Assembly: GCA_035048815.1 (NCBI GenBank)
Contig: JAUCBN010000042.1
Span: 10,695,501 to 10,759,500 of the forward strand
Origin: Abelmoschus esculentus
Lineage: Eukaryota > Streptophyta > Magnoliopsida > Malvales > Malvaceae
DNA: 64,000 bases
Direction: 5' to 3'
This document shows positions 1-12,210 of the stretch, in pieces (position 1 is the first letter of the stretch; every line of letters begins with the position of its first letter). The notes beneath the pieces are model-generated. The model ran no database searches. It was given only the letters and a program-made list of their open reading frames with translations, and was not told where the DNA came from. The position numbers and the translations under genes were made by a program.

Positions 1-3000
1 GGTCGTCCATCACGATATACGCTCTAAGGAAGGGAACATTCATTATGACATGCACTCGAAGAGAGAGGTCATTCATTGCGGCATACGCTCAAAGAGAAGG
101 GTCATCCATCACTGTATACGCTTTAAGAAAGGGATTGGTTATTATGACATGCACTCGAAGAGAGGGTCGTCCATCACGGTATACGCTCAAAGAGAGGGAC
201 CGTTCATTATGGCATTCACTCGAAGAGAGGGGTCATTCATCGCAACATACGCTTAAAGAGATGAGTTGTCCATCACGGTATACGCTCAATGAGAGGGACC
301 GTTCACCCTGACATGCACTCAGAGAGAGGAGTCATTCATCGCGACATATGCTCAAAGATAGGTGTCGTCCATCACGGAATACGCACAAAGAGAGGGACCA
401 TTTATTATGACATAAGCTTGAAGAAGAGGGTTATTCACCGCGACATACACTCAAAGAGAGGTTTCGTCCAACACCATATACGCTCAAAGAAAAGGACCGT
501 TCATTATGACATGCACTCGAAAGAGGGGTCCTTCATCGCGACTTACGCTCAAAGAGCCGCGGCATCCATCACAATATACGCTCAAAGAGAGTGACCGTTC
601 ACCATTACATGCAATCGAAGAGAAGGGTCATTCAACCAACATAGGCTCAAAGAGAGAGGCCTTCCATCACGGTATACGCTCTAGGAGAGGGAACGTTTAC
701 CATGACATGCACTCTAAGAGAGGGGTCACTCATCGCGACTTACGTACAAAGAGCGGCGATGGCCATCACGGTATACGCTCAAAGAGAGTGACCATTCACC
801 ATTACATGCAATCGAAGAGCAGGTTCATTCAACCAACATAGGCACAAAGAGAGGGGTCGTCCATCACGATATACGCTCAAAGAGAGGGATCGTTCACCAT
901 TACATGCAATCGAAGAGAAGGGTCATTCAACGCAACATATGCTCAAAGAGAGGGGTCATCGATCACTTTATACCCTCAAAGAGAGGGACCATTCATTTTG
1001 ACAGGCACTTGATGAAAGGGGTTATTTATCGCGATATACGATCAAAGAGAGGGGTTGTCCATTACGGTATACGCTCAAAGAGAGGGACCGTTCACCATGA
1101 CATGCACTCGAAGCGAACGGTCATTCATCGCAACATACACTGAAAGAGAGGGGTCATCGATCACGGTATACGCTAAAAATAGACGGACCGCTCATTATGA
1201 CAAGAACTCAAAGAGAGGGGTCGTCCATTACGATATACGCTCTAAGAAATGGACCATTCATTATGACACACACTAGAAGAAAGGGGTCATTCATCGCGAC
1301 ATTCGATCCAAAAGAGGGATCGTCCATCACGGCATACGCTCAAAGAGAGGGACCGTTCAGTATGACATATGCTCGAAGAGAGGGGTTATTCAATGCATCA
1401 TACGCTCAAAGAGAGGGGTCGTCCATCACGCCATACACTCTAAGAAAGGAACCGTTCACTATGACATACAGTCGAAGAGAGGGGTCATTCATCGCAACAT
1501 ACGCTCAAAGAGAGGGGTCATCGATCACGGTATACGCTCAAAGAGAGAGGGACTTCTCATTGTGACATGCACTCGAAGAGAGGGGTCATTCATCGCGACA
1601 TACGCTCAAAGAGAAGTGTCATCCATTACGGTATACGCTCAAAGAGAAGGATCGTTCATTATGACAAGCACTCGAAGAGAGGGGTCATTCATTGCGTCAT
1701 ACGCTCAAAGAGAGGGGTCTTCAAGCACGGTATACGCTCAATGGAAGGGACCATTCATTATGACATGTATTCCAATAGAGGAGTCAATCATTACGACAAA
1801 CGTTCAAAGAGAGTGGTCAGCCATCACGGTAGACGCTCTAAGAATGGTTTCGTTCATTATGACGTATGCTTGAAGAGAGGGGTCATTCACCGAAACATTA
1901 CACTCAAAGAGAGGGGCTGTCTATCACGATATACGCTCTAAGTGAGAGACTGTTTATTATGACTTGCAGTCGAAAAGAAGAGTCATTCATCTCGACATAC
2001 GCTCAAAGAGAGGGATCGTCCATCATGGTATACTCTCTAAGAAAGGGACTGTTCATAATGACATGCAATCAAAGATAGGGGTCATTCATCGCGACATACG
2101 GTAAAAGAGAAGGGTCGTTCATTACGATATATGCTTAAAGAGAGAGATCGTTTATTATGACATACACACGAAGAGAGGGGTCATTCATCGCAACATATGC
2201 TCAAAAAGAGGGGTCATCAATTACGGTTTACGCTCAAAGAAAGATCGTTCATTTTGACATGCACTCGAAGACGGTTTATTCATCGCGACATACGCTCATA
2301 GAGAGGGGTCTTCCATCACTGTTTACGCTCAAAGAGATGGACCATTTATTATGACATGCACACGAAGAGAGGGGTCATTCATTGCGACATACACTAAAAG
2401 AGAGGGGTCGTCCATAACGATATACGCTCAAAGAGAGAGTCTCTTCATTATGACATGTACTCAAAGAGAGGGGTTATTCAATGCGACATATGCTCAAAGA
2501 GAGTGGTCGTCCAACACAGTTTACGCTTAAATAGAGGGACCATTAATTATGACATGCACTCGAAGTGAGTGGTCATTCATTGCGACATACGCTTAAAAAT
2601 AGGGGTCATCCATCACGGTAAACGCTCAAAAGGAGGGACCGTTCATTATGACATGCACTCGAAGAGAGGAGTCATTCGTCGTGACATACGCTCAAAGAGA
2701 GGGGTCGTCCATCACGGTATATGCTTAAAGAGAGAGACTGTTCATTTCGACATGCACTCGAAGAGATGGGTCATTCATCGTGACATACGCTCAAAGAGAA
2801 GGTCGTCCATTACGATATACGCTCTAAGAAAGGGATCGTTCACTATAACATGCACTCAAAGAGAGGGGTCACTCATCCTAACATACGCTCAAAGAGAGGA
2901 GTCGTCCATCACGACATACGCAAAAAGAGAGGGAACGTCAATTATGACATACGCTTGAAGTGAAGGGCATTCACCGCGACATACGCTCAAAGAGAGGGGT

Positions 3001-4392
3001 CGTCCATAACGGTATACGCTCTAAGAAAGGGACCATTGAATATGACATGCACTCGAAGAGATAAGTCATTATTCGCAAAATATGCTCAAAGAGAGGCGTC
3101 GTCCATCACGGTCTACACTCAAACAGAGGAAACGTTCATCATGATATGCACTCGAAGAGAGGGATAATTCATAGCATCATAGGCTCAAGGAGAGGGGTCA
3201 TCGATCACGGTATACTCTCAAAGAGAGGGATCGTTCATTATGACATGCACTCGAAGAGAGAGGTCATTTTTTGCGACATACGCTCAAAGAGAAGGATTGT
3301 CCATAATGGTATACGCTCAAAGACAGGGATTGTTCATTATGACAAGAACTCCAAGAGAGGGGTCATTCATTGCGACATACGCTCAAAGAGTGGGGTCTTC
3401 CATCACGGTATACACTCAAAGGGAGGGACCATTCATTATGACATGTACTTGAAGAGAGGAGTCATTCATCGTGACATACGCTCAAAGAGAGTGGTCAGCC
3501 ATCACGGTAGACAATCTAAGAAAGGGATCATTCATTATAACATATGCTTTAAGAGAGGGGTCATTCACCGCGACATACGCTCAAAGAGAGGGGTCGTCCA
3601 TCACGGTATATGCTCTAAGTAAGGGACTATTCATTATGACATGCACTCGAAGTGAGAAGTCATTTATCACGAAGTATGCTCAAATAGAGGGGTCGTCCAT
3701 CACGGTATACTCTCTAAGAAAGGGACTGTTTATTATGACATGCACTCAAAGATAAGGGTCATTCATCGCGACATATGATCAAAGAGAAGGGTCGTCCATT
3801 ACATTATACGCTTAAAGATAGTGACCGTTCATTATGACATGCACATGAAGAGAGGGGTCATTCATTGCGACATACTCTCAAAGAGAGGGATCGTCCATTA
3901 CGGTATACGCTCAAAGAGAGGTACTATTCATTATGACATGTACTCGAAGAGAGGGGTCATTCATCGCTACATATGCTCAAAGATTGGGGTTGTCCATCAC
4001 TGTTTACGCTCAAAGAGAGGGACCGTTCATTATGACATGCACTCGAAGGGAGGGTCATTCATTGCGACATACGCTTAATGAGAGGGGTCGGTCATCACGA
4101 TACACGCTCAAAGAGAGGGACTGTTCATTATGAATCGCACTCGAAGAAAGGGGTTATTTATCGGGACATACACTCAAAGAGAAGGGTCATCCATTATGGT
4201 ATACGCTCTAAGATAGGGACCTTTCACTATGTCATGCACTCAAAGAGAGTGGTCATTCATCACGACATACGCTCAAAGTGAGGGGTCGTCCATCACGACA
4301 TACGCTAAAAGAGATAAACCGTTTATTATGATATACGCTTGAAGAGAGGGGTCATTCACCGTGACATACGCTCAAAGAGAGGGGTCGTCCAT
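1..4392 (+). repeat. 33-bp/99-bp tandem repeat array, segment 1
   Basis: A tandem array of 33-bp subunits that alternate as three diverged types, giving a 99-bp higher-order unit. Type a contains TCATTCATCGCGACATACGC, type b contains TCGTCCATCACGGTATACGC, and type c contains ACCGTTCATTATGACATGCA. Each ends in a purine-rich CTCAAAGAGAGGG-like tract. The array runs off the left edge of the window and ends inside a type-b subunit at GTCCAT. Copies differ by scattered substitutions and small indels, so the array is old. Because 33 is a multiple of three, long frames appear by arithmetic (peptide repeats such as GVIHRDIRSKR). I treat them as non-coding: codon structure is lost wherever an indel occurs, and several overlapping frames are open at once. 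Confidence 0.95.
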
Positions 4393-5488
4393 TGATATTG
4401 ATCATAGTGACAACTATATGTATGATCCTTAAGACTTGAGATTATTACGATATCAACATATTGTTGTTTTATGTTTTGATGTAGTTAGTCGTGTCTCATA
4501 ATTAGTTACACTATAAAAACAGACATTGGACATATTACAATGTATGTAGTGATATGTGAATGATCAAGATAGGATTTGTCCTTCCTACATAATAGGAAAA
4601 TATATCAAAGGCCACTTGATTGAGTGGGACTAGAAATGCATGACCACGCTTGAATATGTTGATATGATATATCACAAATTATTTATTAACAGTAGTTCAC
4701 TCTAGATATCAAGAAACACTAATAATAGGTTATACAAGTGTAACTATTCCAAGACTTGTGCCTATTAAAGATATAAAAGGACAAAAGGATATAATACATT
4801 AAGAGCGTTAATCACGAACATGATATATGGAATCATGATGTCTTATAACTTAGATGACAATGATATATTGCTAGATGTCACTCATTGTTTATAAATTTAG
4901 AATTGTTCTAATATTATTACTAATGTTACAATGAGCCTACAAGGTCACACCCAATGGTTGAAAAGGAGTAGAAATATATATGTATAAGTAGTTCATATTT
5001 AAATCTGGATTTTAAACAAAAGATATATAATTAAAGTAATTATATCCCTTTTTAAATTCAAATTAAATATAGATTCCAAAATTTAAGGAAATAATTAAAG
5101 TAATTAAATCCTATAAACAAATTCGGAATAAACTCTTATACTTAGGGTTACAACTATATAAAGGTTTTATTTGGTCTAATAGCCATAAATCAGAGAATTC
5201 TGAATTCCCAAACCCTAGAATCACGAAAAATAGTTTTTCGAGATTTTGCTCTATCAACCAGGTGAACTGAATAGAGGCCAAGACGATACTCGTGAAGGTT
5301 AAAGATTCGAATTGTCGAACGATCGTGATTGTAGCAAATCCAATTGTTGTTTTTGTTGCTTATCAAGGAACCCAATGTAAGTCATCGCATCTCTTCCTCT
5401 CGATTTCGGATTAAACGTACAAAGATAACTGGAAAGGTCGTCGTAATTTTGTTCCGCTGCGCCATGGGGTTTACCGGCGGTCCCAACA
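4393..5488 (+). mobile_element. LTR-like retroelement remnant with TATA box
   Basis: An AT-rich block that begins TGATATTGATCATAG exactly where the 99-bp array stops and ends GCGGTCCCAACA. It contains a plausible plant core promoter (CTATATAAAGG), followed by a leader with AAACCCTAG and a splice-donor-like AATGTAAGT near 5373. TG...CA ends, a TATA box and a leader are what an LTR looks like. No primer binding site follows, and no matching target-site duplication is visible (TCCAT on the left, GTGAT on the right). The start motif TGATATT...TATGATCCTTAA recurs in shorter form at 5490, suggesting a second damaged copy. There is no convincing reading frame. Confidence 0.4.
5154..5164 (+). promoter_or_regulatory. 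TATA box of the LTR-like block
   Basis: CTATATAAAGG matches the plant TATA consensus. It lies about 330 bp before the proposed LTR end, the usual place for an LTR promoter. Confidence 0.4.
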
Positions 5489-6129
5489 GTGATATTACAG
5501 CCACTTGTATGATCCTTAATCGGGTTAAATACTTGGGTGATGCGATATGTATGAGATGCATGATTTGTTTTACTATATCGGTGATATAAATATTGATATT
5601 AGTAGTCGATTAGGGATACGATTAATATATTAATCTATAATTATAGTTGCCATGTTGCTACGAGGGTTATACGATAATTATATGTCAATTGTTAACATAG
5701 TGATTGGCGGAAGTGCGATAGTAGATCGCATCAAGGAGAAAGGAATAATTGTTATTATGATATGGGAAAATCTAAGGGATTTAAAATCTCGAAAACGCGA
5801 TTCTATTGATAAATATTACCAAATCGTAATGTTTTCCATAGAAAAATAGTCGCTATTTTTCAAAATTTCCTGTCAACCGTACCGACACTACTGATGGCCG
5901 CAAGGGGCTCCACCCCTTGACCCGGTAAGGGGCTCCTCCCCTTGACCCCTTTGTAGGCAACATAGATTGTAGGCCCATATTGGTAATATTAACGGTTTCG
6001 TGATAGCATATATATGATATGTTTGTTTTGCACGGTGTTTGACATGCATGGTTATAGCCCTTGTTTTTACAATAGTTGTAAATTTTAAAATATGGCCTGC
6101 ATGTCATGCCTTTCTCTATCTCTGTTGTA
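5489..6129. other. AT-rich intergenic debris, no gene seen
   Basis: Starts with a partial repeat of the preceding LTR-like start (TGATATT, then TATGATCCTTAA). The rest is low-GC sequence without a credible coding frame. The one GC-rich island is the pair of short hairpin repeats at 5901-5949. Confidence 0.6.
5901..5949. repeat. Two tandem GC-rich hairpin units
   Basis: Two adjacent copies of about 24 bp with the core AAGGGGCTCC(A/T)CCCCTT. Each can fold as a small stem (AAGGGG pairing with CCCCTT), so the block is both a direct and an inverted repeat in otherwise AT-rich DNA. Confidence 0.7.
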
Positions 6130-6900
6130 CTTCTCTTCTCATCTTATTCCCTCGTATGTAAGACGAGTTTCTATAATTGTAATATTGATATAAAATATGC
6201 AGCGGGATAGATGGGGGGGTATGATGTTGGATAGATTTGTCCTTGGCACTCGCAATTGAATAGGCAAACACCTGCAAATGAAACGAATCTCTCCGGTGAA
6301 ATGATGATATGTCATTGTCCTAGGCACCCTCCTATCCGTAATTAGATAGGCAAACTCCATAATCAGCTCTAACTCACCCTCCTAAACGCGATTGCTTAGG
6401 CAAGCGAGAGTGTGAAGATAATCTCCCTCATAAAAACTTGAAGTAGTTATGTTGAAGAAGACTTCTGATAAGAAAAATAGCAAGGTGACAACCTTGCAAA
6501 TAAAATGGCCCAAGGCCAAGAGTTTTTATAACTCAGAAATTCATACTCTTTATGTCTTTTTACAAGAGAAGAGTCTACCCCTTTTATAGTCTAAAGGAGA
6601 CCTTAGAATTGCCTAATAGATAGCTGATCAATCCCTAAATATCAGCATATATATAGCTTAATAGAATAAATCCCCTAAAATCAGCTTATGGATAGCTAAT
6701 TAAAAAGAATCTTAAGGAATAAAATAAAATATTAATAATAATGATCAAATCTTTATAATCCAGCTTTGAATTAATTTATTTTAATGTCTAATTCATCCAA
6801 AAACTTTATATAGTAGCTTTTGGGCTGAATTTTACAAAATCCTATTATAATCCTATATCCAGTTTTCTGTACGCGCAATCTTCAGTTAAACAAACATATT
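6130..6900 (-). mobile_element. Minus-strand LTR relic related to 56890-57300
   Basis: Read on the minus strand, this block has the same order of landmarks as 57300-56890: an AGCTATC...ATCAGC tract, a TATA-like CTATAAAAGG, a leader, a GTGTTGAAGA motif, and an AGAGTGTGAA-like (inverse) segment near pyrimidine-rich CACCCTCC tracts. It is diverged and has no recognisable ends or coding sequence, so I call it an LTR relic by similarity to the second copy. Confidence 0.45.
6580..6589 (-). promoter_or_regulatory. TATA box of minus-strand LTR relic
   Basis: CTATAAAAGG on the minus strand, at the position equivalent to the same motif at 57128-57137 in the related copy. Confidence 0.4.
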
Positions 6901-7552
6901 TTGAGCTCCCGATATCCAATTAATGCGTTTCAAGATGCGTTGAAAAGATAACTGAATGGCGGTTAATTTGTAAGAAGACAACTCTGCCCAAAAATGCACA
7001 AAACCTATCCAAAAAGACAATGCAAATTTGCTGACTTTCCAGACTTTACCAACAAATTCAGATTTATGCTCAAGGTGCATTACTTTAGCACTCTCATACA
7101 TGTATCAAATATTATTCCAAGAAGCAATCGAGACGTTTGGACCAAAGGCGAGAAGATGCTTGAGAAGCAGTTTTAGTATAGAATTACGGTTTTAAGGTTC
7201 TCCCATTGGCTTGGGATGAGCCACCTTAGTTCTTTATTTTGAGCTATAACGATTGCAATCGTTTTATTTTATATCTATCATGTATGTGATGCAATGTATG
7301 ATATATATTTCTTTTACTTGCATATATTGATGAGATCAATAAGGGCCAAATTAAAAGAAACAACGATGAGATATTTGATGTTTTCCCTCAAATTAATCTA
7401 AGTTAAAATTACCCGTCCAATATTTGCGCTCGTTAAGGCCTTGATCGATCTTATGTGGGTTTTGCCAAAGCATTCACACATAAGTTCATCTTGGTTAAAC
7501 GCGAAGAATAAGCAAGTGATATTCATCGGTCGAAATATTGGTAATAACTTAG
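6901..7552. other. Unassigned AT-rich stretch
   Basis: Short open frames on both strands only, none with a recognisable motif. It lies between an LTR relic and a probable large LTR and is probably part of a decayed element. Confidence 0.5.
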
Positions 7553-10500
7553 TGTAACACCCTGAAACCGGGTTAGTAAAACAATTCGAATAGTGTAAAT
7601 TAAAATCGAATCATGTGCTAAATGGATGTGGAGCAATGGACATAATTGAAATAAATTGAAAATTTGGTGATTGCATGATAAAATCCGAGATTCCCTAAAC
7701 TACCCCTAGTAATAAACTAAGTCAAGACATGTCATTAAGGGCAAAATGGTTATTTTGCACCCATTATTGATCAAACAAAATAGCCAAAAATTTGCTTCTT
7801 CCTTTCCCCATTCTCACGAGACAAACACAAAGGAAAGGGGAGAGAAAACTTTATCATCTTCTTGCTCGATCTCCATAGTTGAAAGAAGGACGATCTTCAA
7901 GCTTTGCATGGTTAGGCAATTGGCTTAGGAAACCATATTCCATTAGCTAGGTAAGTTCTCTCCATAACTAAAAATTTTGGGGATTTTGAGGTCTTGGAAT
8001 TTTGAATGTTACAAGATGTTCTATGTTAGATTAGGGTGTTAGAAAGCCTAAACTAAAGATGGTATTTGTTGGGTTATGAATCTTTGAAGCATGAACACAA
8101 AATTAGGGGTTTTGGAACTTACATTTTGTAAATGTCATCTATGTGTTGAATAATTCGAATAGTGATAAAAAGGGGATTTGTTGATGTTAATTTTTGTAAT
8201 TAAGAAGCTGAAATTCATGGAAATAAAATTGGGATTAGGAATTAAAAGTATGAAGTGGAAATTTGCCGAAAATGCCTATAAATGTCATTCGGGTAGCTAT
8301 CTTTGAAAAATTTCCTAGGTTGGGATTGAAGGAGTTAGGGGCTGAAATTTTGAAGTATAATACTCCCGTATATCTAGTTTAAGTGAAAATTTACTAAACC
8401 TCAATCCGAGTTCGGTAGAGAAAGATATAAGCGTTTTCGTAAGGGCTGTCCAAGCAGTCCTGAATTCGGATAGGTCTGATCCGAACAAAATCTGGTGTTG
8501 ATTGGTTAACAATTAAAATGTAAGGTTAATTTTTCCTGTTAGAGGATCTTATTAGCTTTTCAAAGAGGTAAAATAGGCTAAAATCGGACATGGGAACTAG
8601 GAGATATGATCGATTCTTTAAAGGTTAGCAAAACTGTCCTTAATGAACAAGTGCACATGTTTATATTTGTTAAGCCAAAAAATCACTTGGATTAAAATGA
8701 TTCAATATGCCCTAATGAATGTTATATGTGTATGGATTACTAGAGAATCCAAGAGAAGAGGACGTTGAAGAACAAGAAAGGCTCGAAGTAGCAAGGAAGA
8801 GAGGCAAGGGGATCACGATCTACAGTCCTTAAACCGCTTGGAAAATTCGTGAGTGTGGCAAACTTTAGGGTTAGGACCTAGTCCTAACCATCTTTTGTTT
8901 ATTTGATATGTCATGTAAATGGACTAATCACATATTTGGTAAAAAGGGAAGGAGGTTAAATGTTAAAGGACTTGTGTGATAACATGTTTTGGTTGCTAGA
9001 TTGTTAGCACTAGCAAAATACATATGCATAACTCGTAAATGCCGAGGTGAGTATGACACGCGGTTACGGATGCCAGGTACATGAATCATGCATGGAGCAT
9101 GTTTATGGTGATATGGTTAATTGTTTGATAACATGATATGCACGTTACTTGTTAATATGTTATAAATGTATTGCTTGATAACATGCCTTGGATACTTATT
9201 CTTGATGACATGAACTCCACAAATATGAATTGAATGATTAAACGTATAATGAAAATGTTATTAAGCCTTGGTCGATAGTTGGTCATAGGTAGTACGGCAT
9301 GCCTAGGGTCTGAGCTCATTGTTTACTACTTCGGCACTCTTGTTTAGTACTTCGGTACTCTTGTTTTGTACTATGGGTAACTTGATTGGTGGTTAGTCAC
9401 CATTTGTTAGATACCACAGATGTCTCTTGTTAGTACCTTTATGGTACTCTTGTTGGTGTCTTCGTGACACTCTTGTTGACTCGCTTATCTTGTCTAACTA
9501 TACCAAGGCATCACATGAAAATAAATTGGAAAACTAATGTTTAAATGAAACTATATGCACATGTACTTGCTTATGAAGTATTGAATTTGATTATGATTTG
9601 CTATAGAGTATTGAAATGAAATTGTTGCTATGTGTAGCACTTGAATGAAAAATGGCTATTGAACAGTGAAAATGGTTATATGGCTATAAGTGGCCCTTGA
9701 CATGAAATGTTCTATGAAAGCATTGAGAAATAGAAATTGACTATAGATTCATATGCATCGAATATATGTTAGCTAATGCATAAGCATATAGGTTATGAAA
9801 TTCAATCGTATGCTAGAATTTTTATAGACATGAGAAGCATGATAAACGTTATACTCGATGATTGACTTTCTTGTATATTGAATGAATTAATGCCATGAAT
9901 TGAATTGTTTGCTTAATTGAAGCATGTCATTTTTTTATTGATTTATGTCTAATATGGTTAGACTAGGGCTGCCAAGTACCTAGCAAGTACTTACCACTCG
10001 TTTGTTTCCTCCTTCCCAAACAATAGGTTTCGGAGCCAAGGAGCTAAATCGGGATTGATTGCAAGCAAGCACCACAAGCAAGCAAAGTATGGTATTTTGT
10101 TGTTTTGGTTAACTCCTAGCTTATGGTGACATAGAATTCATACTTAGATTAACTTATGCATTTTGAGATTTGATATATACGTGGCTTGTATTAACTATTA
10201 TCTAAGCTTTTGGGTATGTAAGCCATAAGGCATGGTGACCATGTTAGGCTAGTTAATGCCTCTTGAGACTTTGGCCTATGGTTGGTATGTTGGCCTTGGA
10301 TGCATGTATTCGGTATGTGGGTCAATTTTCTTAGTAACTAAGACATCTAAACCTAAGATAGTATCATGTTTGCTTTAGTTGCCATAGTAAATATATGGCA
10401 AGAAGATTATCCTAAGTGCGAAATGTCATGAATATTGGCTTAGTAGTGAGTTGGCCTAATGGATTGAATTAAAATATTGATGTCTGTTGATTTAAACAAG

Positions 10501-11380
10501 TTATTATGGTCCCTTAAGGTTTAGGTATGATTTGAGATCACATAGATAGTTTTTGGTTAGTGTCTAAATGCATTAGAAACTTAGAAACTTGCCTAATTAA
10601 ACAGGGGTATCGATGTCAATCCCATGGGTATCGATATCACCCTTGACAATAACGAAAGTGGATCGATGCTTGGTTCGATGCCAAGCCTCCTTATGGGCTT
10701 GCTGGTTCGATACCAGTATCGAATCAGGCTACCTTAGCCTTAATTCATTGAGTCATCAAGGTAAACCCGATTCGATACCTGGTTCAATACTGGAATTTCC
10801 AGTGACAAAATGGCATCGATGCTTGGTTCGATACCACGTCTTCTTGTGAGCTCCCTGGTTCGATACCAGTATCGAACCAGGATGCTTTAGCCTCAAGTCA
10901 ACAAGTCAACGGTCAACGCAGTTGACTAGGCATCGAACTAGGGTTTGATACCCCTGTTCCGATACTCCTTATAGGGAGGTATCGATACCTCCAGCTATTT
11001 TGGGTCAAGCTTTGAAATTTAATGTGGAAGTTTAATATGATACTTTAGGGATTCCAAAGGTTAGATTAAAGTCTATTCTGGCTCCAAATTGATACTGAGT
11101 TATGCTTGGATAATAAGATCAAATTGTAATAGCAAAAGAATTAAATTGATTGTGATTAGAATTGATAAATGAACTAAATTCAAAGTTGGAAACCGTTATA
11201 TGATTAAGATAAGAAAAAGTCTTAAATTGACCTCAGAATTGACAAGTATTACGTATAATTGTCTTGAATTAACTTACAAATGATCAAAATGTTCTAGAAT
11301 TAGATACAAAATGGGTTTAATTTACACAAGTTTATAAGTCTGGTCGACACTCCCGTCTCCTAACCTAGGCGAGGGTGTCA
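7553..11380 (+). mobile_element. Probable solo LTR (3.8 kb) of a Ty3/gypsy element
   Basis: Starts TGTAACACCCTG and ends GAGGGTGTCA. The ends form the short terminal inverted repeat TG..ACACCCT expected of LTRs, and TGTAACACCC is a common start of large plant Ty3/gypsy (Tekay/Del-type) LTRs. The interior has no coding capacity and carries local repeats: TACTTCGG(C/T)ACTCTTGTTT units near 9330-9370 and a duplicated segment around 10650-10894. No PBS follows and no clean 5-bp target duplication is visible (CTTAG on the left, TAGTA on the right), so it may be a truncated or rearranged LTR. Lineage is inferred only from the termini and length. Confidence 0.5.
10650..10894 (+). repeat. Duplicated segment with GGTTCGATAC palindromes
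   Basis: About 90 bp at 10650-10743 recurs, diverged, at 10804-10894. Both copies contain an inverted repeat with arms CTGGTTCGATAC and GTATCGAACCAG separated by two bases. It is perfect in the second copy (10855-10880) and has one mismatch in the first. Additional GGTATCGATA-like motifs occur at 10620 and 10980. Confidence 0.75.
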
Positions 11381-11615
11381 TAGTAATTGTGAGAGGAGAT
11401 TATATTTTTTTCTTGTTTCTATGCAATAAAATATTAAAGTTTGCTTACTCTTTGTCATTCTTTGTTCTTGCATCCAAGCCCGAGAGGGAAGTTTGTAAGT
11501 AATCCATTTGTCTAGACTCAGGAAAGTTAGACTCATGAAAGGAGTAATTTGACTTGGTTGGAGGATACTAACTCGGCCTAGGAATAGGTTGGAGTTTCAA
11601 CGGCTAAAAGAAGTG
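11381..11615. other. Unassigned spacer between two LTRs
   Basis: Lies between the end of the 3.8-kb LTR and the first base showing similarity to the Athila-like LTR family. It could be the diverged 5' part of that LTR. I see no gene. Confidence 0.4.
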
Positions 11616-12106
11616 TGGGATTGGTTGTTGGTTATAATTGATTAACGCCGGGAGGTATCATCAAGGACTGACCTTCAACAGTGTTTCGACTTAGGGATAA
11701 GCGGAGCCATTCAAGGACACTTTGCCGAACTTTGATAAATCTGCCCAAGAGCAAGGGATTGCTACGGTAGAGAACATTGTCGCTGCCGAAGACAGTATCT
11801 GCAGTATTGCCGAGGCAGTGCAGTACAATTGTATTGGACAGAAACAAATAAATTAAATCCATTATACAACACAACTGGATCCTACACTCTCTCTCAAATT
11901 TGATCTTACCTTATTTAGTTTAGTTTATTTAGTTTAATCAATACTCAAACTTATCTGTGTTTTTACTTTTGATTTACAGGGCAAGAAGATCAAGGGAAAT
12001 ATATTAAGTACATTAATCCCTGAGGAGACAATAACTCGATAATACTTATCACTTATTACTTGACGTGTACACTTGCACTCCAATTGCGCATATTCAGCAC
12101 ACATCA
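11616..12106 (+). mobile_element. 3' part of an Athila-like LTR
   Basis: Closely similar to 61542-62033, the 3' half of the complete solo LTR near the right end of the window: shared TGTGGGATTGGTTGTTGG start, GATTAACGC, GTGTTTCGACTTAGGG, GACGTGTACACTTGCA, and the final CA(C/G)(A/C)CACATCA-like end. It is followed at once by a primer binding site and gag, so this is the 5' LTR of an element. Its own 5' half is missing or unrecognisable. Confidence 0.75.
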
Positions 12107-12112
12107 AGTTTT

Positions 12113-12130
12113 TGGCACCGTTACCGGGGA
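12113..12130 (+). other. Primer binding site, tRNA-Asp-like
   Basis: TGGCACCGTTACCGGGGA, six bases after the LTR end. It matches the TGGCGCCGTTGCCGGGGA type that Athila-like plant elements use (complementary to the 3' end of a tRNA, commonly given as tRNA-Asp), with two G-to-A changes. Confidence 0.75.
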
Positions 12131-12210
12131 TTGGCAACTAAATTTTTTTTTCTTTATTTTCTTGCTTTTATTTTAGTTATTTTTATTTTTATTTGATTTA
12201 TTTTTGATGT

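Noticed and set aside
1..4392. CRISPR-like regularity of short repeats
   Set aside because: There are no unique spacers: the 33-bp units are directly adjacent and diverge gradually, as in a eukaryotic minisatellite. No cas genes, and the context is plant retroelements.
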